6,281 nucleotides of DNA from Clostridiaceae bacterium. Lineage in GTDB: Bacteria; Bacillota; Clostridia; DSM-8532. A model generated the notes under the pieces. It did no database searches, was not told the origin of the DNA, and worked only from the letters and a program-made list of their open reading frames with translations. Shown one piece after another: positions 1 to 5,698 of this stretch. Position numbers and translations under genes: made by a program. Within the stretch, counting starts at the first letter, position 1. Every line of letters starts with the position of its first letter. Location: positions 1 through 6,281 of the forward strand of contig DUSJ01000164.1 of the NCBI GenBank assembly GCA_012842645.1, read 5' to 3'.

Positions 1-75
1 GCGAACGGATATATACATTTTATCCTGTGCGCCGGAAGGGGGCAAGAGGGCAAGAAATGGTTCGCAGTATCATAT

Positions 76-243
76 TCACTTATGGCATTCGCTGTCCATG
101 GGGCATCCTGAACAGCAGGCTCCGCATGAACTCCTGTGGTTTTTCTTGTCGCGGATCAGTTTTACCACCACCGCGACCACTATCAGCAATACGATTGCCC
201 CCACTATTAGTGAAGCAAGATTTTCAGATATAAAACTCAGCAT
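76..243 (-). CDS. FeoB-associated Cys-rich small membrane protein
   Basis: A 55-residue protein, MLSFISENLASL... to ...SECHK. Residues about 10-29 form one hydrophobic membrane segment rich in Val, Ile, Leu and Ala. A basic stretch follows (KLIRDKKNHR), then a Cys-rich tail with C40, C43, C44, C47 and C53. This layout is that of the small 'FeoB-associated Cys-rich membrane protein' family, often annotated as virus attachment p12 family, found beside feoB in many anaerobes. Its ATG shares one base with the feoB stop (TAATG), so translation is probably coupled to feoB. It is the last clear gene of the feo operon. The role is not established. By inference the tail could bind Fe(II) or an Fe-S cluster near the FeoB pore, or stabilise FeoB. 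The tail would be cytoplasmic by the positive-inside rule. Confidence 0.88.
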   Translation of the reverse strand: MLSFISENLASLIVGAIVLLIVVAVVVKLIRDKKNHRSSCGACCSGCPMDSECHK

Positions 244-2411
244 TATGCCTGAACTCCTTTCAAGGTTTTGTAGGTGGAGGTTTCATACTTGTTCCTCCGG
301 AAAATCATGTAGAGCATGGCTGCCAGCACTGCAAAGCCCCCAGCCGTTCCGGGAGTGAACCCGTTGCCTCCGAAGAACATTCCCAATTGATATACTATGA
401 TCGATACCGAATATGCGAAAATGCACAGGTAGCCGATTGCATACCAGGTCCATTTCGGACTGTTCATTTCGCGCCTGATGGCTCCCATCGCTGCAAAGCA
501 CGGGGCGCACAGCAGGTTGAACAGCATGAACGAGAAACCTGACAGGGCTGTAAAATGGCTGGCTATGGGAGAAAGGCCTTCAAGCGCGCCTTCCTCGACC
601 AAAACAAGGGCATCTCCGCTGATACCATACAATACGCCAAACGCCCCAACCACCTCTTCCTTTGCGACAAGGCCCATTAATGTGGCCACTGCCGCCTGCC
701 AGTATCCGAAACCGAGAGGGGCGAAGATTGGGGCAATGAGCCCGCCTATCGCCGCCAGCACACTGTTGTCCATGTCTTCAACAATGCCGAAGGATCCATT
801 TTCTACGCCAAAGCTGCTCAGGAACCAGATCAGTACGCTTGCCGCGAGGATAACCGTTCCGGCGCGCTTGATGAAAGACCAGGCGCGCTCGCCGGTTGTC
901 CTCAGGACGTTTTTAGGAGAAGGTATATGATATGGAGGGAGTTCCATGATAAATGGAGAAGGTTCTCCGGCAAAAGCCCTGGTTTTCTTTAAAATTATGC
1001 CTGAAATCAGAACGGCGGCTACACCGATGAAATATGCAGTTGGTGCCACCCACCATGCCCCGCCGAACAATGCTCCGGCTATAAGGGCTATCAGGGGCAT
1101 CTTAGCTCCGCAGGGTATGAACGATGTAGTCATTATCGTCATTCTGCGTTCTTTCTCACTTTCTATGGTACGGGAGGCCATTATTCCGGGAACCGAGCAG
1201 CCGGAACCAATCAGCATGGATATGTAAGACTTGCCTGAAAGGCCGAATCTCTTGAATATCCTGTCCATGATGAACGCTGCGCGGGCCATATACCCGACGT
1301 CTTCAAGTATCGAAAGGAACAGGAAAAGGATTACCATCTGGGGAACAAATCCAAGCACGGCCCCGACGCCGCCGACGATACCGTCGACGATAAGGCCGTT
1401 CAGCCAGCTTACTACCCCTATTTCTTCAAGCCAGGAAGAAAGGGGGGCGATTATCCATTCACCGAACAGGATGTCATTGGTAAAGTCGGTCACCAGGGTG
1501 CCTACCGTCGTTACAGAGATATAGTAGACAATAAACATGATAAGCGCGAAAATGGGCAGTCCCAGCCACCTGCTGGTAACTATCCTGTCTATCCTGTCGG
1601 AGGTGCTGACATTTGACCTGTTCTTCTTTTTGACGGCTGTCCTGACGACCTTGTTTATGTAGGCATATCTCTGGTTGGTGATTATGCTTTCAGCGTCATC
1701 GTCCATTTCTTTCTCGCAGGCCTTTATGTCCGCTTCGATATGTTCGAGGACCGAAGGGTCAAGGTTCAATTCCTCTATTACCTTTTTGTCGCGCTCGAAT
1801 AACTTGATGGAATACCAGCGGGTATGCCCGCCGGGTATTTTTCCCTCGATGGCTTCCTCGATGTGGGCGATGGCATGTTCGACAGCGCCGTCAAATATAT
1901 GCTTCGGTTCGGTCTTCTTTCCGGACCTCGCAAGCTCAGCGGCTCTTTCTGCAACATCAATGGTGCCGATGCCTTTAAGCGCTGATACCTCGACAACCTC
2001 ACACCCAAGGTCGTCGGCAAGTTTACCCGCGTCAATCACATCGCCCCTTTTCCTAACAATGTCTATCATGTTTAGAGCGATGATCATCGGGATTCCCAGT
2101 TCGGCAAGCTGGGTCGTGAGGTAAAGGTTCCTTTCAATGTTGGTACTGTCGACTATGTTGATTATCGCGTCAGGCTTTTCGTTTATCAGGTAGTTCCTGG
2201 CGATAACTTCCTCCATGGTGTAGGGGGAAAGGGAATAGATACCGGGAAGATCCTGGATGATAACATCAGGATGCCCCTTTAGTTTTCCTTCCTTTTTTTC
2301 GACGGTGACCCCGGGCCAGTTTCCCACGTACTGGTTGCTGCCCGTCAGGTCGTTGAACATAGTTGTTTTACCGCTGTTGGGATTTCCGGCCAATGCGATT
2401 TTTATCTCCAT
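243..2411 (-). CDS. feoB: Ferrous iron transporter FeoB
   Basis: A 722-residue inner-membrane Fe(II) transporter with a cytosolic G-protein domain. Residue numbers are from MEIKIALAG. The G motifs are in order: G1 GNPNSGKT (9-16), a G2-region stretch VGNWPGVT (29-36), G3 DLPG (54-57), G4 NMID (114-117) and G5 SALKG (143-147). A helical GDI-like spacer follows to about residue 270, then the polytopic membrane part with two Gate repeats. The conserved pore signatures are GSGCSVPGI (402-410) and PCGAKMP (433-439), and a CAPC motif lies near the C-terminus. The length is normal for the family. The start at 2411 is chosen because GGAGG lies 5 bases before it. An upstream in-frame ATG at 2447 has no ribosome site, and starting there would add 12 residues (MLDVSNRHLEAV) before the usual family start. 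It is third in the operon, 49 bases after feoA, and shares one base with the next gene. Confidence 0.97.
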   Translation of the reverse strand: MEIKIALAGNPNSGKTTMFNDLTGSNQYVGNWPGVTVEKKEGKLKGHPDVIIQDLPGIYSLSPYTMEEVIARNYLINEKPDAIINIVDSTNIERNLYLTTQLAELGIPMIIALNMIDIVRKRGDVIDAGKLADDLGCEVVEVSALKGIGTIDVAERAAELARSGKKTEPKHIFDGAVEHAIAHIEEAIEGKIPGGHTRWYSIKLFERDKKVIEELNLDPSVLEHIEADIKACEKEMDDDAESIITNQRYAYINKVVRTAVKKKNRSNVSTSDRIDRIVTSRWLGLPIFALIMFIVYYISVTTVGTLVTDFTNDILFGEWIIAPLSSWLEEIGVVSWLNGLIVDGIVGGVGAVLGFVPQMVILFLFLSILEDVGYMARAAFIMDRIFKRFGLSGKSYISMLIGSGCSVPGIMASRTIESEKERRMTIMTTSFIPCGAKMPLIALIAGALFGGAWWVAPTAYFIGVAAVLISGIILKKTRAFAGEPSPFIMELPPYHIPSPKNVLRTTGERAWSFIKRAGTVILAASVLIWFLSSFGVENGSFGIVEDMDNSVLAAIGGLIAPIFAPLGFGYWQAAVATLMGLVAKEEVVGAFGVLYGISGDALVLVEEGALEGLSPIASHFTALSGFSFMLFNLLCAPCFAAMGAIRREMNSPKWTWYAIGYLCIFAYSVSIIVYQLGMFFGGNGFTPGTAGGFAVLAAMLYMIFRRNKYETSTYKTLKGVQA

Positions 2412-2416
2412 AACTG

Positions 2417-2421
2417 CCTCC
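2417..2421 (-). promoter_or_regulatory. Ribosome binding site of feoB
   Basis: GGAGG on the minus strand, 5 bases before the ATG at 2411. It decides the feoB start against the upstream in-frame ATG at 2447, which is preceded only by an A/T-rich stretch. Confidence 0.8.
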
Positions 2422-2429
2422 AGATGTCG

Positions 2430-2445
2430 GTTAGACACATCTAAC
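2430..2445. promoter_or_regulatory. Palindromic site in the feoA-feoB gap, probable repressor operator
   Basis: GTTAGACACATCTAAC is a perfect 6-bp-arm palindrome (GTTAGA/TCTAAC) with a 4-base centre. It has the same GTTAG-N6-CTAAC form as the site over the feo promoter at 2932-2947. It lies just upstream of the feoB ribosome site. As DNA it could be a second operator for the neighbouring DtxR-like repressor. As RNA it would form a small hairpin in the intercistronic leader of feoB. I see no strong promoter beside it, so its function is inferred. Confidence 0.6.
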
Positions 2446-2460
2446 ATGTGTATAAAAATT

Positions 2461-2688
2461 TTATTCTTCCTCTATTTCAATCATTTCAGCATCGTTTTTC
2501 CGTATCGTTAGTTCATAATCAAGCACGCGAATTTCCATGGGATCGCCCAGGGGGGCGACTTTTCTGAAAAACACCTTTGTGCCTTTGGTTATACCCATAT
2601 CAAGAAATCTTTTTTTAAGAGCGCCGGAACCATGTATCTTTTTGATAGTGACTGTCTCTCCTATTTTTGCATCACGAAGCGTCCTCAT
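2461..2688 (-). CDS. feoA: FeoA family protein (canonical FeoA)
   Basis: A 75-residue cytosolic SH3-like protein, MRTLRDAKIGETV.... It has the full FeoA pattern: a RxLxDxKxGExxxI opening, KKRFLDMGITKGTKV in the middle, then PLGDPMEIRVLDYELTIRKNDAEMIEI. It ends in an acidic tail, EIEEE. FeoA proteins assist or regulate FeoB, probably by contacting its cytosolic domain. The ATG at 2688 is preferred because GGGAGG lies 6 bases before it. A longer frame starting at a TTG at 2709 would overlap the previous gene and lacks such a site. It is second in the operon, 13 bases after the first FeoA gene and 49 bases before feoB. Confidence 0.95.
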   Translation of the reverse strand: MRTLRDAKIGETVTIKKIHGSGALKKRFLDMGITKGTKVFFRKVAPLGDPMEIRVLDYELTIRKNDAEMIEIEEE

Positions 2689-2694
2689 ATGTTT

Positions 2695-2700
2695 CCTCCC
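2695..2700 (-). promoter_or_regulatory. Ribosome binding site of the second FeoA gene
   Basis: GGGAGG on the minus strand, 6 bases before the ATG at 2688. It fixes that start rather than the in-frame TTG at 2709, and lies in the 13-base gap after the first FeoA gene. Confidence 0.75.
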
Positions 2701-2701
2701 G

Positions 2702-2911
2702 TCAGACAAGGATCAGGTTGGCCATGTTCCTGTCAAGAGCGATCCGGCTGTTTTTTATGGAGAGTATAATGCTGCCGTTGATCTCGCTTATGACCGTGAC
2801 CTTTTCGCCGGTAACAAGGCCAAGCCCGGAAAGATATCGGCGCAGTGCGTCATTTCCCATGACTTTTCTTATGTAATTGGTTTCACCTGCCCGTGCCAGA
2901 CTGAGCGGCAT
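2702..2911 (-). CDS. feoA: FeoA-domain protein, first gene of the feo operon
   Basis: A 69-residue FeoA-domain protein, MPLSLARAGETNYI.... Family pattern seen: LRRYLSGLGLVTGEKVTV (about 23-40), a Gly turn (INGSIILSI), and the closing ALDRNMANLILV that matches the common ALxxxxAxxIxV end of FeoA domains. It lacks the PLGDPxEIRV segment of the downstream paralogue, so the two are diverged rather than a recent copy. Tandem FeoA genes before feoB are common in anaerobes, where the proteins may form a heteromeric FeoA partner for FeoB (inference). The ATG at 2911 is preceded by a G-run (GGGGGG) 8 bases upstream, a less usual ribosome site. This is the promoter-proximal gene and its leader is only about 30 bases. 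Confidence 0.9.
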   Translation of the reverse strand: MPLSLARAGETNYIRKVMGNDALRRYLSGLGLVTGEKVTVISEINGSIILSIKNSRIALDRNMANLILV

Positions 2912-2931
2912 TAATTAATCCCCCCATGGTA

Positions 2932-2947
2932 GTTAGTCTGTTCTAAC
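2932..2947. promoter_or_regulatory. Operator palindrome at the feo transcription start
   Basis: GTTAGTCTGTTCTAAC, extending to 7-bp perfect arms over 2930-2949 (TAGTTAG/CTAACTA). It covers the predicted start point just downstream of the feo -10 box, where a bound repressor would block initiation. The TTAG/CTAA half-sites are reminiscent of DtxR/IdeR operators, though the 6-base spacing differs from the classical DtxR box. The adjacent DtxR-like gene is the obvious binder. Confidence 0.78.
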
Positions 2948-2950
2948 TAT

Positions 2951-2979
2951 AGTTTAATGCGTCTAACTCCAAATGTCAA
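2951..2979 (-). promoter_or_regulatory. Promoter of the feo operon
   Basis: On the minus strand a perfect -35 TTGACA (2979-2974) is followed by 17 bases and a -10 TAAACT (2956-2951, 4 of 6). Transcription would start near 2944, giving a leader of about 30 bases before the first FeoA ATG. Two palindromes occupy the spacer and the start point. Confidence 0.75.
2952..2967. promoter_or_regulatory. Second, degenerate operator copy within the feo promoter
   Basis: GTTTAATGCGTCTAAC matches GTTAG-N6-CTAAC at 8 of 10 fixed positions. It lies between the -35 and -10 boxes of the feo promoter. Its start is exactly 20 bp (about two helical turns) from the start of the strong copy at 2932, so two repressor dimers could bind along one face of the DNA. 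The perfect half-site is the one nearer the -35 box. Confidence 0.6.
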
Positions 2980-3036
2980 TGCGTTTCTTTCAGCCGAGAT
3001 GACGATTTTACATAATATACAAAAATGATAATATCC

Positions 3037-3065
3037 TTGATAAAACAGTTGGCAGATGTTAACAT
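3037..3065 (+). promoter_or_regulatory. Predicted promoter of the DtxR-like regulator
   Basis: TTGATA (3037-3042), 17 bases, TAACAT (3060-3065). The boxes match consensus at 5 and 4 of 6 positions. Transcription would start near 3072, just ahead of the ribosome site AAGGAG at 3083-3088. Confidence 0.5.
3048..3063. promoter_or_regulatory. Possible autoregulatory operator copy
   Basis: GTTGGCAGATGTTAAC matches GTTAG-N6-CTAAC at 8 of 10 fixed positions. It begins 5 bases after the predicted -35 box of the regulator. The spacer copy at the feo promoter begins 6 bases after its -35 box, so the placement is nearly identical. The match alone could arise by chance; the position supports it. Confidence 0.4.
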
Positions 3066-3094
3066 AATTATATGGAAGAAGAAAGGAGACTCCG

Positions 3095-3460
3095 ATGCAG
3101 GTTAACGAATCCATTGAGAATTATCTTGAAATGATACTTATACTCCAGAAAACAAAGGGGTATGTCCGCTCGGTGGATATCGCGACGGAACTTGGGGTTA
3201 CCAGGCCGAGCGTGAGCCATGCGATGAAACTGCTACGGGAGAATAATTATATCGTTATGGATTCCAGCGGACTTATCAAACTGACCGAAACTGGCGCCGA
3301 GATCGCGGAACGCATGTATGAAAGACACGGTATGCTCGCCAAGTTCCTCATGTCCCTCGGGGTCGACGAGGAGACCGCTTTAATCGACGCCTGCAAAATA
3401 GAGCACGATATAAGCGATAAAAGTTTCGAGGCCATTTGCAGATATATACAGAATAAATAA
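3095..3460 (+). CDS. DtxR/MntR-family metal-dependent transcriptional repressor
   Basis: A 121-residue cytosolic DNA-binding repressor. It has an N-terminal winged helix (about 5-65) with HTH SVDIATELGVTRPSVSHAM, then a metal-binding dimerisation domain. Aligned from memory to the family, the primary metal site is N9, C100, E103 and H104, in the segment DACKIEHDIS. C-E-H is the iron-type DtxR/IdeR arrangement; MntR has Glu in place of the Cys. N9 stands where DtxR has Met10 and MntR has Asp8, which is unusual. H78 is kept, but the other DtxR ancillary-site ligands appear absent (A82, L96). There is no C-terminal SH3-like domain, and the protein is shorter than MntR (about 142). AAGGAG at 3083-3088 supports the ATG. 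It is divergent from the feo operon and probably represses it when metal is plentiful. Fe(II) is the likeliest cofactor, Mn(II) possible. Confidence 0.92.
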   Translation: MQVNESIENYLEMILILQKTKGYVRSVDIATELGVTRPSVSHAMKLLRENNYIVMDSSGLIKLTETGAEIAERMYERHGMLAKFLMSLGVDEETALIDACKIEHDISDKSFEAICRYIQNK

Positions 3461-3480
3461 GAAAAATAAATGGAAGCGAC

Positions 3481-3506
3481 GGGCAGGCCTAAAGCCTGTC
3501 CTTTTT
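3481..3506 (+). terminator. Intrinsic terminator after the regulator gene
   Basis: Stem GGGCAGGC (3481-3488) pairs with GCCTGTCC (3494-3501) with one G-T pair. The loop is CTAAA, followed by TTTTT at 3502-3506. It lies 20 bases after the regulator stop. The same hairpin lies just past the stop of the converging ttcA-type gene but lacks an adjacent T-run on that strand, so it is weaker there. Confidence 0.8.
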
Positions 3507-4269
3507 AATTCTGTTCCAGGGCACAGGAACTGCCGCAGCCTGACCTGCCTTTGCTCTGCGGTTTCCAGCCGCAGATCCGTGCGCGCTGTATCGCTCCGAA
3601 CAGATTGGCTTTTATATGCCTGTTTTCCCTGGCGAGGTCTCTTATCAGGTCCTTTATATACTGGCGCCTGGTGGAACCGTCGGCAGGACATCCGCTTTTT
3701 ATGGGAACAAGGCAGAGGTGCCTGACAGCCGATCTGACAAGCGTTTCTTCGGTATAGATCAGGGGCCGGATCAATGTGACTTCTTTTCTGTCAAGGAAAG
3801 TAACGGGAGAAAAGGTATGTATCCTTCCCTCGTAAACCTGTGACATTAGGAATGTCTCAATCACGTCGTCCATGTGGTGGGCGAAGGCGACCTTGTTGCA
3901 GCCGAGACTGATGGCTGCGTTGCACATGGCGCCTCTTTTCATGTTGGCGCAAAGGGAGCAGGGATTTTGTTCCTTTCTTACGTCAAAAACGATTTGGGCT
4001 ATATTGGTTTTTTCTATATGATATTCGACACCAATGCTTTCATAAAAGCTCTGAAGGCTTTTTCTGTCAAACTCTTGAAAGCCCAGGTCAATCGTGACAG
4101 CCATAAGGTCGAACTTCGCGGGAAGGAACCGCTGCAGCTGTTTCATAGCAAGAAGCAGCAACTGGCTGTCTTTTCCCCCGGATACGCCGACTGCCACCTT
4201 GTCCCCGTCCTGGATCATGTTGTAGTCTTCAACTGCCTTGCGTACTCTTGAGAGTATTTTCTGAAGCAT
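3505..4269 (-). CDS. ttcA: TtcA-family tRNA-thiolation PP-loop ATPase
   Basis: A 254-residue cytosolic enzyme of the TtcA/TilS PP-loop superfamily. TtcA adenylates C32 of certain tRNAs and replaces the oxygen with sulfur, using a labile Fe-S cluster held by three Cys. Seen here: the PP-loop SGGKDS (30-35), PCSLC (C104, C107), HHMDD (131-135), and a third Cys in KSGCPADGSTRR (C194). This fits the two-plus-one Cys pattern of the family. The C-terminus adds a basic, Cys-containing tail with C233, C245 and C249 (GRSGCGSSC), which might bind metal. The ATG at 4269 has only a weak ribosome site (AGG 6 bases upstream). The gene converges on the regulator and diverges from the MFS gene. The family is secure; the exact substrate base is inferred, since clostridial members are often annotated only as TtcA-family. 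Confidence 0.85.
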   Translation of the reverse strand: MLQKILSRVRKAVEDYNMIQDGDKVAVGVSGGKDSQLLLLAMKQLQRFLPAKFDLMAVTIDLGFQEFDRKSLQSFYESIGVEYHIEKTNIAQIVFDVRKEQNPCSLCANMKRGAMCNAAISLGCNKVAFAHHMDDVIETFLMSQVYEGRIHTFSPVTFLDRKEVTLIRPLIYTEETLVRSAVRHLCLVPIKSGCPADGSTRRQYIKDLIRDLARENRHIKANLFGAIQRARICGWKPQSKGRSGCGSSCALEQN

Positions 4270-4325
4270 ATATGGCCTGCCCTTCTCTTGGAAGTCAAAA
4301 ACACTTTACTAATCTGCCTTCGGAT

Positions 4326-4355
4326 ATTATAACAATAAGGGGAATCTGTGCACAA
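4326..4355 (-). promoter_or_regulatory. Predicted promoter of the ttcA-type gene
   Basis: On the minus strand a perfect -10 TATAAT (4331-4326) lies 18 bases after TTGTGC (4355-4350). The -35 match is poor. The leader would be about 50 bases. No other better candidate was seen between this gene and the divergent MFS gene. Confidence 0.45.
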
Positions 4356-4369
4356 GCGGTTCTCAATAG

Positions 4370-4398
4370 TTGTTATTAATCAGACAATATGATAAGAT
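4370..4398 (+). promoter_or_regulatory. Predicted promoter of the MFS transporter gene
   Basis: TTGTTA (4370-4375), 17 bases, TAAGAT (4393-4398), each matching consensus at 4 of 6. Transcription would begin near 4405, about 40 bases before the ATG at 4445. If the gene instead began at the TTG at 4371's neighbourhood (4370), this stretch would be coding, so the call depends on the start. Confidence 0.4.
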
Positions 4399-4419
4399 TT
4401 ATTTATATTTATCAGACAA
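4376..4419 (+). repeat. 12-bp direct repeat pair before the MFS gene, possible operator
   Basis: TTAATCAGACAA (4376-4387) and TTTATCAGACAA (4408-4419) match at 11 of 12 bases and start 32 bp apart, about three helical turns. The first lies between the predicted -35 and -10 boxes, the second just after the predicted start point. Read in the MFS frame the two copies fall in different phases, so the repetition is at DNA rather than protein level. A regulator binding both is possible but unidentified. Confidence 0.45.
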
Positions 4420-4444
4420 ATTATATCAAACGCCGGGGTATTTT

Positions 4445-5698
4445 ATGCTTCAAAGAATAAAGAATCTGAAGATAGTACAGTCTTTTCTGCTTCTCAAGGG
4501 AAACACAAAAGTATCCATAGTGTTCGAACCTCTGTGGGGGATACCATATACGATCTATACTTTCTACCTGAGCCTGTACATAAAGGAAATGGGCGTATCG
4601 GACGAGCAGCTCGGTATAATAATAGGCGCCGGGTTTTTGTCTGCGGCTGTTTTCTCATTTTTCAGCGGAATGATTACAGACTACCTCGGGAGAAAGAAAG
4701 CGACCTTTATTTTCGATCTCCTGGCATGGCCTGTGGCTATTTTTATCTATCTTATCTCCCGGAGCCTTCTTATGTTTGTTATCGCCACGGTCGTGAACAA
4801 CCTGATGAAAGTTACCGCCGTATCCTGGAATCTCATGCTCATTGAGGATGCCGATTCTGACCAGCGTAAAGCGGCTTATAACATCAAGGATATCATTAAC
4901 ATTTCCCTTGGCATAATAACCCCCCTCGCGGGTCTTGTCGTTGCCAGGCACGGAGTCATTAAAGCCGAGAGGGCATTCATGATCATAGCGATTATAAGCA
5001 TGACTTTGATGATGCTGTTAAGAAACAAGATGTATACCGAGACAAAGATAGGCCGGCAGATCCTAAACGAGAACAAAGGCCTTGCTTTAAAAGACATGCT
5101 GAAAAAAGGGCCGTTCAACGGAGCATTTGCCCAGCTTCGGGAAAACAGGCATCTGAAAATTGCCTTTTGGATTCAGGTGCTGTTCAACCTGACCCTGCCT
5201 TTGGGGGCGTTCAACAGCATGTATTTTGCCCCGTTCATGACTGAACACCTGGGAATAGACAAGGCCACTGTTTCAGTGCTGGGCGGCGTTTATGCCGGTG
5301 TGATGCTTATCGTGTTCCTTTTTATCAACCCTTCAATTCCGGGAAGGAATATGAAAGCGCCAATTTTAACAGGACTTTTTCTCCAGGTCATTGCAATGAT
5401 CGGTATCCCAATGATTCCTAAAGGAATGATGGCCCTGGCGATCCTGGCCGTTGCCCTGTACTCCTTCGGATATGGCATATTCATGCCTTTCTTCAGCACT
5501 ATGCTGGCAGATGTGTCGGAAGGAAAAAGCAGGGCGGGCGTGTACTCCCTTATAAATACGGCGACAGCCGTTCTGAGCGCCCTTATAGGGTGGGGCTCGG
5601 GCTTTCTCTATGCGGCCGCTCCCCGCTTCATCTTTTACATTACAGCTCTTCTCCTGGGCCTCAGCATCCTCTCCATGCTCCTCCTCAAAAATGAGTAA
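4445..5698 (+). CDS. Major facilitator superfamily transporter
   Basis: A 417-residue polytopic membrane protein. The loop after the second helix carries MFS motif A, GMITDYLGRKK (75-85), with the hallmark Asp79, Gly82 and Arg83. Two hydrophobic halves are separated by a charged central loop (about 190-245, rich in Lys, Glu and Arg), which fits a 12-helix transporter. The substrate cannot be read from the sequence. Drug or metabolite efflux is the usual guess for such stand-alone genes. The ATG at 4445 is chosen because MLQRIKNLK begins a normal cytosolic N-terminus and a G-rich CGGGG precedes it by a few bases. A TTG at 4370 would add 25 residues that overlap a predicted promoter and direct repeats. 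The stop codon falls inside a REP-like repeat, and the last residues (NE) are encoded at its edge. Confidence 0.9.
   Translation: MLQRIKNLKIVQSFLLLKGNTKVSIVFEPLWGIPYTIYTFYLSLYIKEMGVSDEQLGIIIGAGFLSAAVFSFFSGMITDYLGRKKATFIFDLLAWPVAIFIYLISRSLLMFVIATVVNNLMKVTAVSWNLMLIEDADSDQRKAAYNIKDIINISLGIITPLAGLVVARHGVIKAERAFMIIAIISMTLMMLLRNKMYTETKIGRQILNENKGLALKDMLKKGPFNGAFAQLRENRHLKIAFWIQVLFNLTLPLGAFNSMYFAPFMTEHLGIDKATVSVLGGVYAGVMLIVFLFINPSIPGRNMKAPILTGLFLQVIAMIGIPMIPKGMMALAILAVALYSFGYGIFMPFFSTMLADVSEGKSRAGVYSLINTATAVLSALIGWGSGFLYAAAPRFIFYITALLLGLSILSMLLLKNE

Noticed and set aside
1..18. Possible start of a further feo-operon gene on the minus strand: ATG at 18 preceded by AGGAT, open to the window edge (MYISVR).
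   Set aside because: Only six codons are visible and the ribosome site is weak. It may be real, but nothing supports a product.
478..2124. Several long plus-strand open frames opposite feoB (for example 478-930, 946-1227, 1675-2124).
   Set aside because: They are antisense to an unmistakable FeoB, have low-complexity Ser/Pro/Ala/Thr-rich translations, and match no family.
2412..2447. Extended FeoB start at the ATG at 2447.
   Set aside because: No ribosome site before it. It would make the operator palindrome coding, and family members start close to the G1 motif.
2689..2709. Extended FeoA start at a TTG at 2709.
   Set aside because: It overlaps the preceding gene, and the ATG at 2688 has an excellent GGGAGG ribosome site.
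3874..4251. 125-codon plus-strand open frame opposite the ttcA-type gene.
   Set aside because: Shadow of the conserved PP-loop enzyme on the other strand, with no ribosome site or family resemblance.
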